Shown here piece after piece: positions 1-11,943 of a DNA stretch of 64,000 nucleotides. A program made the translations under genes and the position numbers. Position 1 is the stretch's first letter; each line of letters opens with the position of its first letter. The stretch is from NCBI GenBank assembly GCA_003254925.1, contig QANZ01004351.1, forward strand, positions 1-64,000, written 5' to 3'. The notes under the pieces are model-generated. The model saw nothing but the letters and a program-made list of their open reading frames with translations, was not told where the DNA came from and ran no database searches. The DNA comes from Chamaecrista fasciculata (lineage: Eukaryota; Streptophyta; Magnoliopsida; Fabales; Fabaceae).

Positions 1-41
1 ATATTTATAAAATGATTGGCCCTAGGGCACAATCTCCAACA
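1..41 (-). repeat. Terminus of a copia-family LTR, minus strand
   Basis: Reverse complement of the first 41 bases of the copia LTR found complete at 30553 (shared core GCCCTAGGGCCAATCATTTT). It ends exactly at the LTR's terminal TG (read as CA at 40-41) and abuts an integrase fragment on the plus strand, so a minus-strand element or solo LTR appears to have inserted into another copia copy. The rest lies left of the window. Confidence 0.85.
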
Positions 42-165
42 ACTTATTGGGAATCATACATAGTGATGTATGTGGACCCATGAGTACTCAAGCTAGAGGT
101 GGTTACTCATATTTCATTACATTTACTGAAGACTTTAGTAGGTTTGGCTATGTCTACCTAATGAA
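42..165 (+). pseudogene. Copia integrase core fragment
   Basis: About 40 codons match the start of the integrase catalytic core of copia 1 at 8755-8875 (DVCGPM, RGGYSYFITF, DFSRFGYVYL). The match stops at 165 inside the codons for LMKHK and unrelated GC-richer DNA follows. It is a scrap of a copia element broken on both sides, by an LTR on the left and an unknown junction on the right, and has no coding capacity of its own. Confidence 0.85.
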
Positions 166-480
166 CCCCTCCTTTGCCGCTCAATTTCACCACTCTCAAC
201 ACTCACAGGAATTCCCTCCGCCTACAATCCACCACCAAGAAATCCACTCCGACCAGATTCTCCATCGCTTCCTCCGCCTCTCCTACCACGATCTCTGGCA
301 TCGACGCGACAAACCGGAATCAACCATACCTCTCGCATACTCCGATCTCGAACGCTCGTCTGGGACTATGCACACGTGGCGCCCGCTCGTGTGAGCCCTC
401 GTGATCGCTAATCCCACGCTCGTCGAGATCGATCTGCCTTGAGACCATGTTTCTACGATGAGCTAGGCGTTCCAGCTGGC
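166..480 (+). other. GC-richer insert with a transit-peptide-like ORF
   Basis: This block differs in base composition from the AT-rich surroundings and matches no element that I recognise in the window. One frame (174-404, 76 codons) starts MPLNFTTLNTHRNSLRL and is rich in Ser, Thr and Arg with almost no acidic residues, which resembles a chloroplast transit peptide. It could be a captured host exon next to the retroelement, or chance. No mature domain follows and no function can be given. Confidence 0.3.
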
Positions 481-1082
481 TGCCATCACTGAAACTAGCT
501 CCGCCACACCTGATTCCCGAAAAATTTTACATTGTAAAAACAGGTAACAAAAAAATGTTTAGAAAAATTCAGATTATTACTCCAAATTTTAGAGAAACTA
601 AAGGATGAAATTTCATTTATTACAATGAAACTTTTATTTTTTTGCATCAAAGTCCTCTCATACAAATAGGGAGTCAAACGCATAAAAATTAATATCTAGG
701 GTCTTAAAATAATATTTTAGCCAAAATTTTCGTCAAATTTTGGACGAAAATATATTTGAGGACCCTTTTTGTTAATGGAGAAAACCACAGGGACCCTATT
801 TGACACTTTTTAAACCACATGGACCCTATCCGAAAATGGGTCAATCCACAGGGCCCTTTTGTGTAATTTATCCTTAAACAAATGGGTCAAGATTGGATAT
901 AAATTTGACTAAGGGCGTTCAAGACTCGGTCGGCTCGGCGCGTTCGTGTCAGATTTGGTCGGGTCTGCGTCTAGCATTTCTAGACCCGGCTCAGTCCGAA
1001 GTATGTATATTTTTAAAGTTTATACTATATAAATTTATATTTTTTACTACTAAATATTTTTTTAATTGTCGAAAATACATAT
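481..1082. repeat. AT-rich spacer with half of a MULE-type MITE
   Basis: Positions about 700-873 carry iterated ACCACAGGGACCC-like units ending in GTGTAATTTATCC. This is the same design as the right arm of the MITE at 18595-19031. No matching left arm was found, so it looks like a half element. From about 905 to 1000 a GC-rich stretch (ACTCGGTCGGCTCGG) resembles the end of another small DNA element. No gene is visible. Confidence 0.45.
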
Positions 1083-1682
1083 TGATACATCACTATTTGG
1101 GCGTACGCCTAAATGGCCCTCGAACCAGGCCTCTTCTCCCCTCCAAACCTCGCAAGGCGCACTCGAGCCAATCGAGTGCCCTCTGCACACTTAGGGGCAG
1201 TCGCGATCCATCCAGGGTCATGGCGCGCGCCTCCAAATTAACACGCGGTCACCCACGACTGCCTTGTTTCGCAATCCTCGCTGCTGGAGACCGTGGGCCA
1301 CGGACTTAGTCAGACCCACGTTCTCCAGTCGCCTGGCGCCCGCCCAGTAACGCGACAAGAAATCACCCACGATTGCCTTGTCCCGCGAATCTCGATCTCC
1401 ACCACTCCCGCTGGTGGAGATCGTGCCTGAGGTGTGCCCCGCGCGCTGGCCACCACTCTTCCCCTGCTCTATAAATAGAGCTCAACCCAGCAGGCTAAGG
1501 TTAGCTACTTCTCACCTTTCAGAATTCTCTTGCTCTCACATCATTCATACACTAACTTGAGCGTCAGAGTGTTCTTCGCAGGGCTCCCCCTATGAAGTTC
1601 TTGCAAGTACTTGGACGATCAAATTGCTCTTCCAGCCCTCACTTGTTGAACTAGGTAACTGTGTCCATTTTCTAGTTTATCA
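1083..1682 (+). repeat. 5' LTR of Ty3/gypsy element A
   Basis: A 600-bp unit starting TGATACATCA and ending TTTATCA (short inverted ends TGAT/ATCA), followed directly by a primer-binding site of the TGGCGCC type and by gag-like coding sequence. It contains a TATA-like CTATAAATAG near 1469, a plausible retroviral-type promoter. Boundaries rest on the TG/CA ends and the primer-binding site. The second LTR is not in the window. Confidence 0.65.
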
Positions 1683-1683
1683 T

Positions 1684-1701
1684 TGGCGCCGTTTGTGGGG
1701 A
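1684..1701 (+). other. Primer-binding site, gypsy element A
   Basis: TGGCGCCGTTTGTGGGGA lies one base after the LTR end. Sites of this form are typical of plant Tat/Retand-like Ty3/gypsy elements. Confidence 0.7.
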
Positions 1702-1841
1702 CCCTCACGCCGTGTGTTCATCAACACGTGCTCCCCACCATCTTTTCCATACGTGAGCCCTTGCGCTCACCCTTCTTGCTTTTTATCAAAAGCTAACTCA
1801 CTGATGTCTATCTTGTTGAACTAGGTGAACCATATCTTGTT

Positions 1842-3459
1842 ATGGCCAACATCGAGGACTCCCCCCATGATCACCTTCTGGAGGACGACCCCTCTGACTC
1901 CCAGGAGCACGCCCCGAGGACTCAGGTGGGCCCTGGACAGGAGGAACACTGGGACCAGGGACCCTCTCGAACTGCACCACCTGTGACCCAGGAGGGCGCC
2001 ACGGGACAGACATTCGAAGCACAAGACATCATGTCCATCTTCCGTGGGATGATGAAAGATCAAACAGACGCCCTTCTCCGTGAGTTTCAGAATCTCTCCA
2101 TTCACAACACTCCCATTGGGACGCCCTAGGGATCCAATCCGGCCCACCGCCACACCACAGCGGGTTCTGCTCAGAACATCTGGGCCACCGCAGGCTTCGA
2201 GGACCAGCCAGGCACCTTCATCCCTTAGAAGGGGCCTTTTGCGCTGTCCATTCAGCACGACATCCTTCCATAGGGCTTTAAAATGCTCGTGAAGATTACA
2301 CCATACGAGCCCGCCGCGGATCCAAACTTGCATATGAAGGCATTCAACGTCGCTGTCCAACTGGCATCCATCACCGAAGGGAAAAAATGCAAGCTGTTCC
2401 TGACCACTCTCGGCCCGGAGGGCTTTCATTGGTACGCCCGCCTCCCGGATTACTCCATTAGTACCTTTGAGGAGCTGGAGGTTGCCTTCCTGAAACGATT
2501 TGCTACAAGTATCATCTATAAAAAGCCATCGACTGTGATGGCGGACCTGATTTAGGGTTCCAGCGAGAGTCTCCAGGACTTCCTCAAGCGTTTCTCCGAG
2601 CGCTGCCACGAGGTCGAGGACTTGGAGGATAGCATGGCCATCCACGCCTTTAAACAGGGACTCCGCCCCCGGTAATGTCTCCAACGAGTTGGCGCTCGCC
2701 AACCCAAAGACGCTTGAATCATTGCTCAAGCACGTCGGCGAATTCATTGTTAAGGAGGACAACCAATTTGCCTCCAAGAGCCGCTTCAACAAGATGAAAG
2801 ACACGCAGAACGGTCAGCCTACCGGTCGGAATCAAAATGGGAACGGAAAATGGAAGAGGCACGATCGCGCTTCAAATTCATCCCAGGGATCATCACGTCT
2901 GCCTTTCACGGGCAAATTCCCAACATACCATATTCTCACTGTTTTCAGATTAGAAATGTGGCGCGCCTGTTGTACGCTCGATATCTTCCCTATAGCGAAG
3001 CCTCCCCCTCTTAAGCCTAGTCGCCCAAGAGATACCAGCAAGCATTGCAGATATCACAACGGCTACAGCCACACCACTGACGAGTGCATCTCCCTAAAAG
3101 ATGCCATTGAGCAGCTCATCCGTGACGGCCACCTGGCCGAGTATAAGCAGAAGAAGAGACCAGAGTCTGTCAGGGACGCCTCTCAGCCTAAAAATAGGAA
3201 GATCGCCGAGGACGGAAGCGGCAATACCATACAGAGTGAAGCGCCCGCCAGGAGTGTGATCAACACCATCTCTGGTGGAATTCACAGGCACAAGACGCCC
3301 CACAATCGCAAAACCATCATGCGGTCTATCATGTGCATGCACTACACCAACAAGCGCTCCCACAAGGACATCCATGCACCAATCACTTTCACCTCTGATG
3401 AGCTGATGCCCGTCAAGTATGACGAGCCCATGGTCATCACAGCGCATTGGCGAGATTGA
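1842..3459 (+). pseudogene. Broken gag of Ty3/gypsy element A
   Basis: Gag is spread over three frames: an acidic N-terminus (1842-2129), the retrotransposon gag core (2283-2555; CKLFLTTLGPEGFHWYARLP and FLKRFAT) ended by an in-frame TAG, and a C-terminal part (2689-3459) with the CRYHNGYSHTTDECISLKD motif. The same order and motifs occur in gypsy element B at 60648-62279. The core would form the particle shell, but stops and frame changes make this copy non-functional. An acidic, proline-rich N-terminus is usual for this lineage. Confidence 0.8.
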
Positions 3460-3615
3460 CGTGCGAAGAATCATAGTGGACCAAGGTTCATCTTCAGATA
3501 TCCTGTACTTCCATGCCTTTGAACATCTGGGTATCCCTCTAGGCGCCCTAAAGCCTTTCCACGAACCACTGATCGGCTTCGCAGGGACTAGAACGCCCGC
3601 CGAAGGAGTCCTGGA
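3419..3615 (+). pseudogene. Truncated aspartic protease start, gypsy element A
   Basis: The frame reads RRIIVDQGSSSDILYFHAF, an aspartic-protease active-site region in which the usual DTG/DSG triad reads DQG. The same DQG is present in element B (62476). The frame is cut after about 65 codons by the LTR of copia 1 at 3616. The rest of pol (RT, RNase H, integrase) of this element is nowhere in the window. Confidence 0.7.
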
Positions 3616-5840
3616 TGATGGAGATTGTGCCCTAGGGCCAATCATTTTATATATATGTTTTGTTCGAACATATTATTTTGATTAATTTATAAATGATGAA
3701 TTATGTTGTTATCATATTATTAGCATGTTTACTATGATAGCGTCCTTGATTAATTATGTGATAATTAGTCTAAACTCTCCCTGGTCGATTATTCATGTGG
3801 GAACATGAATGAACTAAGACCAGCATGACTTCGGTGTATGGAGATACACGCATAAAGATGCTTCACGAGAGTCATGGTGCAATAAGTAAGGGGTTACAAG
3901 TTGCTGGACCGACCCGGAGAGTCCTGCATGGGTTTAGTCATGAGCTAGCCTCTCCTGTACACCTGTCACGATGCCCTTAGACCTGAGGTCTTGATTATTC
4001 CGGCGTTGTAGATACTAAACTTTGGCCTAGTCCAACGTTGCCCGTAGCATGGTAGCCATACAGGCTAGGTACAGGTTTAAGTGTTTGCCGTGCTGAGGAA
4101 TGTGGTTGACCAAGATGGAATTTTGTCCCTCATTAAAGATGAGAGATATTTAACTAGCGCCCTCGATGAGTCTGTCCAAGGAATGTGTGGCCACACAGGG
4201 AAATGCGACTAACCCAAGGAATCGAGAAAGTTATGGTTTTGATTATGGATGACTTTCCCGTGCCTAATCCATGACCAAAATATCGTGTGACAATAGGGAT
4301 TATGACATGTTTGTACTTAGGTTAAATCGGTTTTGTTAAAACGATAACTCACGTATTTTGGGTAGTCGTGATGGCTTGCTAGAGTCCGCTCTCGACTTGT
4401 GAGTCATAGAGATGACTTGCTGCCAAGTTCACGTGAGGCCTGCTGGGTCACACACGAGCAGGATCAAGATGCCGAATTGGGACACGAATTAGGGTTAATT
4501 CGTGAGTCACTTTGGTGACACAATTTAAGACATAGTTGAATGTCTTAGGACATGAAATCTTGTCTTAAATAATATCTACGTTTATGATATTTAAATTTGT
4601 TAGACAAGTTTAAATATATTAATTGTTAAATAGTTAATTTGATTAATCTATTTACAATTAAATTCTTGTTAAAAATATTAGGGAATAATAAATTAAATAA
4701 GCTTCCTAAATGTTAGGGGATTATTGTTTTATTAAATTCACTAATATTGGGATAACAAGGGAGGAGGTGGCGCCTCATATTTGTTGATTTTAATAAATGA
4801 AAATGTTTTGTTAATTAGAATCAAGATTTGAATTTGAATTCAAGATTTGATTTTGATTTCAAGATTCAAAGTTTGAATTAAAGATATTAGGGTAATATTT
4901 TAATTCAATATTGTTAGGGAATTAATAAGTTAGTTATAACTTCCTAAGAGTTAGGGTTGTTATTTTGATTTATTAAATTCCTTAAAAATAAAGATGAGGA
5001 TGGCGCATTCTTTAGCTTGGGGTGCAAGATTTGATCTTGCATTTTGAATTTAAATAATGCAAGTCGATTTTAGGATTTAAAATATTAAGGTAATATTTTA
5101 ATTATAAAATCAATTCCTCATGACTCATTCTAGCCAATAGGGTTTGAGCAATCAAGATTTGGTTTCAAGATTTGATCTTGAACCTCAAATTCGAATTGCC
5201 TCTTAAGTTTTGAATTATAATATTAGTGTAATATTATAAATCACGATTTAGGGATTCCCTAAAATATATTAATTATTGAAATTAAGATATTCAAGATTTT
5301 AGGGATTCACTAATTAGATTAGTAATTCCCTAATTTTAGGAATGTGGAAAAAAAATATATATATATATATACACAGAGTTGGAAATTCGACTAAGCCTCA
5401 TTTGTGTGACTAAGAGATTTTGTGAAACCCTAATTTTAAGAGTGAAAAGTCGACTTCTCTCAAGAGTGAGAGAATTTCGACCTAAACCCTAAAACTTTAG
5501 GGGTTTTGTGTGTGAGTTGCGCCACCTTGCTCTTGAGATCAAGAATTGTTCTTGATAATTCAAGAACTGTAGATTTGGTTCCCGTATTCTCTTGGGAAGA
5601 AGAGAAGGAGGCTAGCACCTGGGCATCTGCCAAACTGCTCGTGTGGATCACCGGCAGAGGAAGAACACCAGCAGTGGACTTCTCAGATTCGCTGACTCAA
5701 AGCCACCGATTGAAATTTAGGTATACATCTTCCTATACTAGTATAAATATAGTTAGTGGATCCTGGAAGGGAATTATAGAGTGGCAAAAATTTTAATTTA
5801 CCGTTCTTTTCTGTTGCGTCGCCTCTATGATTCCCTAACA
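3616..5840 (+). repeat. 5' LTR of copia 1
   Basis: 2225 bp, from TGATGGAGATTG to CCCTAACA just before the primer site. The long AT-rich middle (4500-5400) contains repeated AATTTGAATTCAAGATTTGA-like units. It carries the 14-bp palindrome TGTGTGGCCACACA at 4184-4197. A (TA)n run at 5351-5369 may serve as a TATA region. The last 380 bp match the inverted LTR end at 11944-12330. Confidence 0.9.
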
Positions 5841-5841
5841 G

Positions 5842-5853
5842 TGGTATCAGAGC
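5842..5853 (+). other. Primer-binding site, copia 1
   Basis: TGGTATCAGAGC, complementary to the 3' end of initiator tRNA-Met, lies one base after the LTR. The same site occurs at 19830 and 23063. Confidence 0.9.
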
Positions 5854-6870
5854 CACGCTATTCTTATGTTTATACTAGTTTCTGTGATATACATGAGATG
5901 TATGTTGGGTGTTTACAGTTTTCAATCGTATGCTTAAAAGTTTTGCGAAAATCCACCACATGTTTTTCGAACCTAATCTAAAAGATTGGTGCAAGTTTAT
6001 GTATTTGATACATAGGAAAATCAATTGGATTGATTTAAAAATTTTGTTGAATTTTTGAGTCTTAGTCGAAACCCTATATATATATATTTTAATTAAAATT
6101 GTTTTGGTTATAATATTGTAGGGTGGTCGAAATTTTTAAATTGAGAATTTATTAATTTTGGGCCAATAATTCGAATTCTTGAATTTGATTCTTGAATTTA
6201 AATTATTGGTACAAGACTTAAATTTAAGAAGGCATGTTAAATTGCACAAACCCAAATTGGACATTATCAAGAAAATCGTGTTTTTGATGTGTTGACTGTA
6301 TGACCGTGTATGTTTACGTGTATATGTGAATTGTTCATGTATGAGTGTGGTGTAGGGATATGGCTCTAGGACTTTTTGGTAAATACGGCCTGCGTGTCGT
6401 CTCCCTAAAATTCTCTATGTAATTTTATTTTATTTTTACCTCAATGTAAATGAGGTTTTCCCAATGTAATTTTATTTTTCTTTTTAGAAAAGTTCTCTCA
6501 TTGGCTTGAGGGAATTTAGGGTAGATGAGCCATATCCAAACACGGTTTTTATATGCATTTAGTATTTTGTATGAGATGCAATTTGCGCTAGATGTATGTG
6601 TAGGGGTGCGATTTTAGCATGCTATGTTTTATTTTCACGCACAATTACGTATTCGATACGAGCGTAGGATTTTTTATGAGATACAAAATTCGTGCATGTG
6701 TTTATATGTATGTGATACATGGGGATAAACACTTGGAACACTCGTTTAATTTTAAAATTGGATTTAAAATTGAACCAAAAACAGAACTTTAAAATTGAAC
6801 CCTTTTAAAAATCTTAAGTTTAATGCCATCAATAAAACAACCCTGTTAAAATCTTGATCATTGTGGAGCG

Positions 6871-7237
6871 GTGATAGCCCAAGCTACACGTATCTACTTT
6901 TATCTTGAGGAGACACGGGTGAATGGAATTTTCAACGCGATGCCTTGTTGAAGTCTTGGTTCGTTGAATGCGGTGATAGTCCAAGCTGCACGTGTTTAAT
7001 GGGCCTTGATGATTTAGGGTTGGGCTTCGGCCTCATTGTTTTGAATTTGGCCATTCACAAGTTTTATTGTGTGACTTAATGGGGTTATCAAATCAGATTT
7101 GGACCTCAAGGCATTAGATGGGACATGCCATAATAAGTATCATATGATGATACAGTCCTATAAGAGTCACATATGATGTGATTGGTAAAGAGTTACCTAC
7201 CTAAATAACCTAAGGGTGCATGATCGCCCAAGCGACG
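6871..7237 (+). ncRNA. Three bulged-A hairpins in copia 1 leader
   Basis: Copies lie at 6871-6889, 6973-6991 and 7221-7237. Copy 1, GTGATAGCCCAAGCTACAC, folds as GTG-(A)-TAGC, loop CCAA, GCTA-CAC. Copy 2 has TAGT/GCTG, kept by U.G pairs. Copy 3 has TCGC/GCGA with a shorter outer stem. The same hairpin with compensatory changes occurs in copia 3 and copia 4. It lies in the untranslated leader upstream of gag, so a role in packaging, dimerisation or translation is possible but only inferred. Confidence 0.55.
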
Positions 7238-7354
7238 GTAAACTTTGGTGAAATATGGGTCTTAGCCACTAATTATAATTTTGCTAGGTTTTATAAAATG
7301 GTGGATATATATATATTTTGCTAATTAACTTTCATATCTTAATTGTAGAATCAA

Positions 7355-8213
7355 CTGGCAAACAATAGTCCAACGTTATCACTGCGATCTATCCTTGAGA
7401 AGGATAAGTTGACTGAGACAAATTTCCTTGACTGATTTCGAAATGTGAGAATTGTTCTCACCCAAGAAAGGAAATTATATGCCCTAGAAAACCCTATCCC
7501 TGCGCAGCCTGCCAACAACGCTCCAAGAGCTCAAAGAGATCCTTATGAGAAGCATATCAGTGACTCTGTGGACGTTGCTTGCCTGATGCTAGCCACTATG
7601 GTTCCTGAGTTGCAAAAGAACTTGGAAAACATGGGGGCTTTCGAGATGGTCACACATCTGAAGGAAATGTTCCAGCAGCAGGCTAGGCAAGAGAGGTTTG
7701 AGACCACTAAGGCTCTACACTCTTGCAAAATGGCTGAAGGTGCATCGGTTAGTACCCATGTCTTGAAGATGAAGGGGTACATAGATCACCTTGGTAGGTT
7801 GGGATTTCCCATTACTCCAGAGCTTGCGATGGATTTGATCCTGAACTCGCTGCCCAAAAGTTATGACCAGTTTGTCATGAACTTCAATATGAATGGAATG
7901 AAGAAATCTGTTTCTGAGCTGCATGGGATGCTCAAGACTGCTGAGGCGTCTATTAAGAAGACACCTAGCACAGTCTTGATGGTTCAGAAAGGCCAAGGGA
8001 AGGGGAAGGGCAAATGAAAGAGGAAGGGAACCGCCGCGGTTGGTGAGACCAAGCCAGCGGCCAAGCCTAACCCACAACCTGCCAAGAAGGGAAAGCCCTC
8101 AAAGGATGCAGTTTGCTTTTTCTGCCAAAAGCCAGGACACTGGAAGAGGAATTGCAAGCTGTATATGGAAGATCTAAAGAAACAGAAGAAGGGCACCGAG
8201 GCCTCTACTTCAG
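7355..8213 (+). pseudogene. Copia 1 gag, start codon lost and two stops
   Basis: The frame begins at CTG (7355), where copia 4 has ATG (24612). It runs through LRSILEKDKLTETNFLD, a TGA where Trp is expected, the gag core (FEMVTHLKEMFQQQ, LKMKGYIDHLGRLGFPI; 7445-8017), another TGA at 8015, a basic linker and the zinc knuckle CFFCQKPGHWKRNC (8114-8155, CX2CX4HX4C). Gag would build the particle and bind RNA. Three lesions disable it, two of which look like single-base changes in Trp or Arg/Gly codons. Confidence 0.85.
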
Positions 8214-9331
8214 GTATCTTTGTTATAGGTGTTCATTATTCTACTCAAACCACTTGGGTATTAGATAAATCATGTGGTTCTCACATTTGTACAAATGTGC
8301 AGGGTCTTAGAGACAGTAGGAAGCTGGACGGAAGCGAGGTGGACAATTGTTATTATGTACCCTCGTTAAGTTCGAACATTATTTCTCTTTCTTATTTGGA
8401 TAAGGAAGGATTTACATGTGTTAACGGTAATGGTAGATGTTCAATTTATAACGATGATGTTTTATTTGCTTATGGTGATTTGCAAGATAATCATTACATC
8501 TTGAAATTAGAACAACAGCGTAATGACAATATTTATAACATTGATACGAAAAGGATTAAGATTACCGAATCCAATCCTACATACCTTTGGCATTGTTGTT
8601 TAGGCCATATAAACGAGAAACGCCTAGAGAAGCTCCATATAGATGGACTTCTAAGCTCATTTGATTTTGAATCATATGATGCTTGCGAATCTTGTTTGCT
8701 TGGAAAGATGACAAAGGCGCCCTTCACTGGCCACAGTGAGAGGGCATCTGACTTATTGGGAATCATACATATTGATGTATGTGGACCCATGAGTACTCAA
8801 GCTAGAGGTGGTTACTCATATTTCATTACATTTACTGAAGACTTTAGTAGGTTTGGCTATGTCTACCTAATGAAGCACAAGTCAGAGTCTTTTGAAATGT
8901 TCAAAAGATTTCAAAGTGAAGTAGAGAACCAACTTGACAAGAAAATCAAAGTCCTTCGATCTGATCGAGGAGGCGAGTATTTGAGTCAAGAATTTATTGA
9001 TCATCTTAGAAGTTGTGGGATAGTCTCACAACTTACTCCTCCTAGAACTCCACAATGGAATGGTGTTTCTGAGAGGAGGAATCAGACTTTATTAGATATG
9101 GTCCGATCTATGACGAGTCAAGCTGATCTTCCGCCATCCTTTTGGGGGCATGCTCTAGAAACTGCTGGTTTCACACTTAATCGTGTTCCGTCTAAGGCAG
9201 TTGAGAAGACACCATATGAGATATGGACTGGGAAAAGGCCCAGTTTATCTTACCTCAAGGTTTGGGGATGTGAAGTTTACGTTAAGCAACAGCCTAACGA
9301 TAAGGGGGTATTATGTCTACTACCCATCTGA
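8165..9331 (+). pseudogene. Copia 1 protease-integrase region
   Basis: 388 codons. The protease site reads WVLDKSCGSH, so the DTG triad is replaced by DKS. About 75 bp are missing after RKLDGSEVD compared with copia 4 (25285-25390). The integrase zinc-binding HHCC region is visible (WHCCLGHI to CESCLLGK), followed by the catalytic core with DVCGPM, SDRGGEYLSQEF (second Asp) and PQWNGVSERRN (Glu). The frame is lost after VYVKQQPNDKG, where a deletion joins it to the next frame. Protease would cut the polyprotein and integrase would insert the cDNA; protease is surely inactive. Confidence 0.85.
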
Positions 9332-11157
9332 CAACAAAGTGTTTGTAGTTAGAAGTGGATTCTTTCTAGAAAAAGATTTTGTTTCCAAAAGAAACAGTGG
9401 GAGTAAGATAGATCTTGAAGAGGTTCAAGATCCACAAGACACTCTAGAGGCACAGACGGAAACTAGAGAAGAGCCACAAGACGTTGTGGAAGCTCCTCTA
9501 GTAGCACAAGGACCACGATCTGATAGAACACGTTCTCAACCTCAAAGATATGTATTTTTGATGACTGAGAACAAGGACGTGTTGATCATAGAGCGTGGTG
9601 AGCCTACCACCTATCAAGAAGCTATCGTGAATCCCAACTCTGAGAAATGGGTTGAAGCCATGAAGGCAGAGATGCAATCCATGTACGACAACAAGGTATG
9701 GACCTTAGTTGATCCACCTGAAGGTGTAAAAGCCGTAGGGTGCAAGTGGGTTTTCAAAGAGAAAACCGACATGGATGGCAACGTCAATGTCTTCAAGGCC
9801 AGGCTAGTTGCAAAGGGGTTCACTCAACGTCATGGTATTGACTATGATGAAACGTTTTCCCCTGTTGCAATGGCCAAGTCCATTAGGATCCTCCTTGCCA
9901 TAGCAGCATATTATGACTATGAGATATGGCAAATGGATGTCAAAACAACATTCCTTAATGGAAGGCTGCCCGAGGATGTGTACATGACACAACCCGAGGG
10001 GTTTCTATGTCCAGAGGAACCAGAGAAGGTATGCAAGCTTCAGAGATCCATTTATGGATTGAAGCAAGCATCCCGGAGTTGGAATCATCGTTTTGATGAG
10101 GTAGTCAAAGAGTTTGACTTCTTACAAGAAGGTTAGTGGGAGCACGATTGTGTTCTTGGTGCTATATGTCGATGACATATTGCTCATTGGAAATGATATT
10201 CCTACCTTAGAGATTGTGAAACCTTGGTTGGGAAAATCATTTTCGATGAAGGACTTAGGAGAAGCTGCCTACATTCTAGGCATCAAGATCTATAGAGATA
10301 GATCTCGAAGGCTTCTTGGATTAAGTTAGAGTACATACTTGGATAAGGTTCGGAATCGGTTCAGAATGCAAGATTCCAAGAAGGGATTCATACCGATGAA
10401 TCATGGTTTAGTCCTGAGCAAGAAATAGTGTCCCAAGACACTTGATGAGCGAGGGCGCATGAGTGGCATCCTTTATACTTCGGCAATTGGATCCATCATG
10501 TATGCCATGTTGTGTGCTCGACCCGATGTGTCGTTTGCCCTAAGCATGACGAGCCGGTTCCAACAAGACCCTAGTGAGGATCATTGGACCACTGTAAAAA
10601 ACATCCTTAAGTACTTAAGAAGAACTAAGGATGAATTCTTGGTTTATGGTGGAACTGATGAAGAGCTAAGTGTAATAGGTTACATAGATGCCAGTTTCCA
10701 AACTGACCAAGATGATTTTAAATCGCAGTCTGGATACGTGTTTCTCCTGAACGGTGGCAACGTGAGTTGGAAGAGTTCTAAGCAGAGCACGATTGCTGAT
10801 TCTACAACGGAGTCTGAGTATATTGCAGCATCAGATGCAGCGAAGGAGGCTGTGTGGATTAGGAAGTTCATTGCTGAGCTTGGTGTGGTTCTGACCATTG
10901 CTGATCCCATAACCTTGTATTGTGACAATAGTGGTGCTATTGCACAAGCCAAGGAGCCTAGGTCCCACCAAAGGACCAAACACATACTCAGGCGTTATCA
11001 CCTTGTCAGAGAGATTGTTGACAGAGGAGATATCAAGATATGCAAAGTAGCAGGCGAGGATAATGTTGCCAATCCTCTTACGAAGCCTCTTGCGCGGGTC
11101 ATACATGAACGACATGTAACGTCGATGGGGATTAGACGCATTGATGAATGTACCTAG
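9183..11157 (+). pseudogene. Copia 1 reverse transcriptase-RNase H
   Basis: The RT starts about 9310 and is open to 10136 (WVEAMKAEMQSM, KWVFKEK, DVKTTFLNGRLPEDVYM, SIYGLKQASRSWN). A deletion of about 30 bp after FLQEG shifts frame to 10114-10329, which holds LYVDDILLIGND with the YVDD site intact. Stops follow at 10327 and near 10426. RNase H (10459-11157) is open, with GYIDASFQTD, STTESEYIAASDAAKEAVW and YCDNSGAIAQAKEP. The stop lies 4 bp before the 3' LTR, so the polypurine tract seen in copia 2 and 4 has been deleted. Confidence 0.88.
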
Positions 11158-11161
11158 TGTT

Positions 11162-11943
11162 TGATGGAGATTGTGCCCTAGGGCCAATCATTTTATATAT
11201 ATGTTTTGTTCGAACATATTATTTTGATTAATTTATAGATGATAAATTATGTTGTTATCATATTATTAGCATGTTTACTATGATAGTGTCTTTGATTAAT
11301 TATGTGATAATTAGTCTAAACTGTCCCTGGTCGATTATTCATGTGGGAATATGAATGAACTAAGACCAGCATGACTTCGGTGTATGGAGATACACGCATA
11401 AAGATGCTTCACGAGAGTCATGGTGCAATAAGTAAGGGGTTACAAGTTGCTGGACCGACCCGGAGAGTCCTGCATGGGTTTAGTTATGAGCTAGCCTCTC
11501 CTGTACACCTGTCACGATGCCCTTAGACCTGAGGTCTTGATTATTCCGGCGTTGTAGATACTAAACTTTGTCCTAGTCCAATGTTGCCCGTAGCAGGGTA
11601 GCCATACAGGCTAGGTACAGGTTTAGTTGTTTGCCGTGCTGAGGAATGTGGTTGACCAAGATGGAATTTTGTCCCTCATTAAAGATGAGAGATATTTAAC
11701 TGGCGCCCTCGATGAGTCTGTCCAAGGAATGTGTGGCCACATAGGGAAATGGGACTAACTCTAGGAATCGAGAAAGTTATGGTGGTACTTAGGTTAAATC
11801 GGTTTTGTTAAAACGATAGGGATTATGACAAGTTGGTACTTAGGTTAAATCGGTTTTGTTAAAACGATAACTCACGTGTTTTTGGTAGTCGTGATGGCTT
11901 GCTAGAGTCCGCTCTCGACTTGTGAGTCATAGAGATGACTTGT
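11162..11943 (+). repeat. Truncated 3' LTR of copia 1
   Basis: The first 782 bp of the LTR. It differs from the 5' LTR by a few substitutions, loss of a segment near 11780, and a tandem duplication of the ACTTAGGTTAAATCGGTTTT region (about 11785-11865). It breaks at GATGACTTG, where copia 2 begins in the opposite direction. Confidence 0.9.

Larger units (their letters stand above)
3616..11943 (+). mobile_element. Copia element 1, defective, inserted in gypsy A
   Basis: Order: 2225-bp 5' LTR, tRNA-Met-type primer site, 1.5-kb leader, gag, protease, integrase, RT, RNase H, truncated 3' LTR. This is Ty1/copia order (integrase before RT). Sequence style resembles the Angela/TAR/Tork-like branches, but the lineage is inferred only. 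It is inactive: the gag start is lost, there are several stops, deletions lie in protease and RT, the polypurine tract is missing, and the 3' LTR is cut at 11943 by copia 2. Confidence 0.9.

Noticed and set aside
1821-2804. 327-codon minus-strand ORF
   Set aside because: It is antisense to the gag of gypsy element A; the plus strand carries clear gag motifs, so this is a shadow frame.
3094-3645. 183-codon minus-strand ORF
   Set aside because: Antisense of gag/protease and crossing into the copia LTR; no own motifs.
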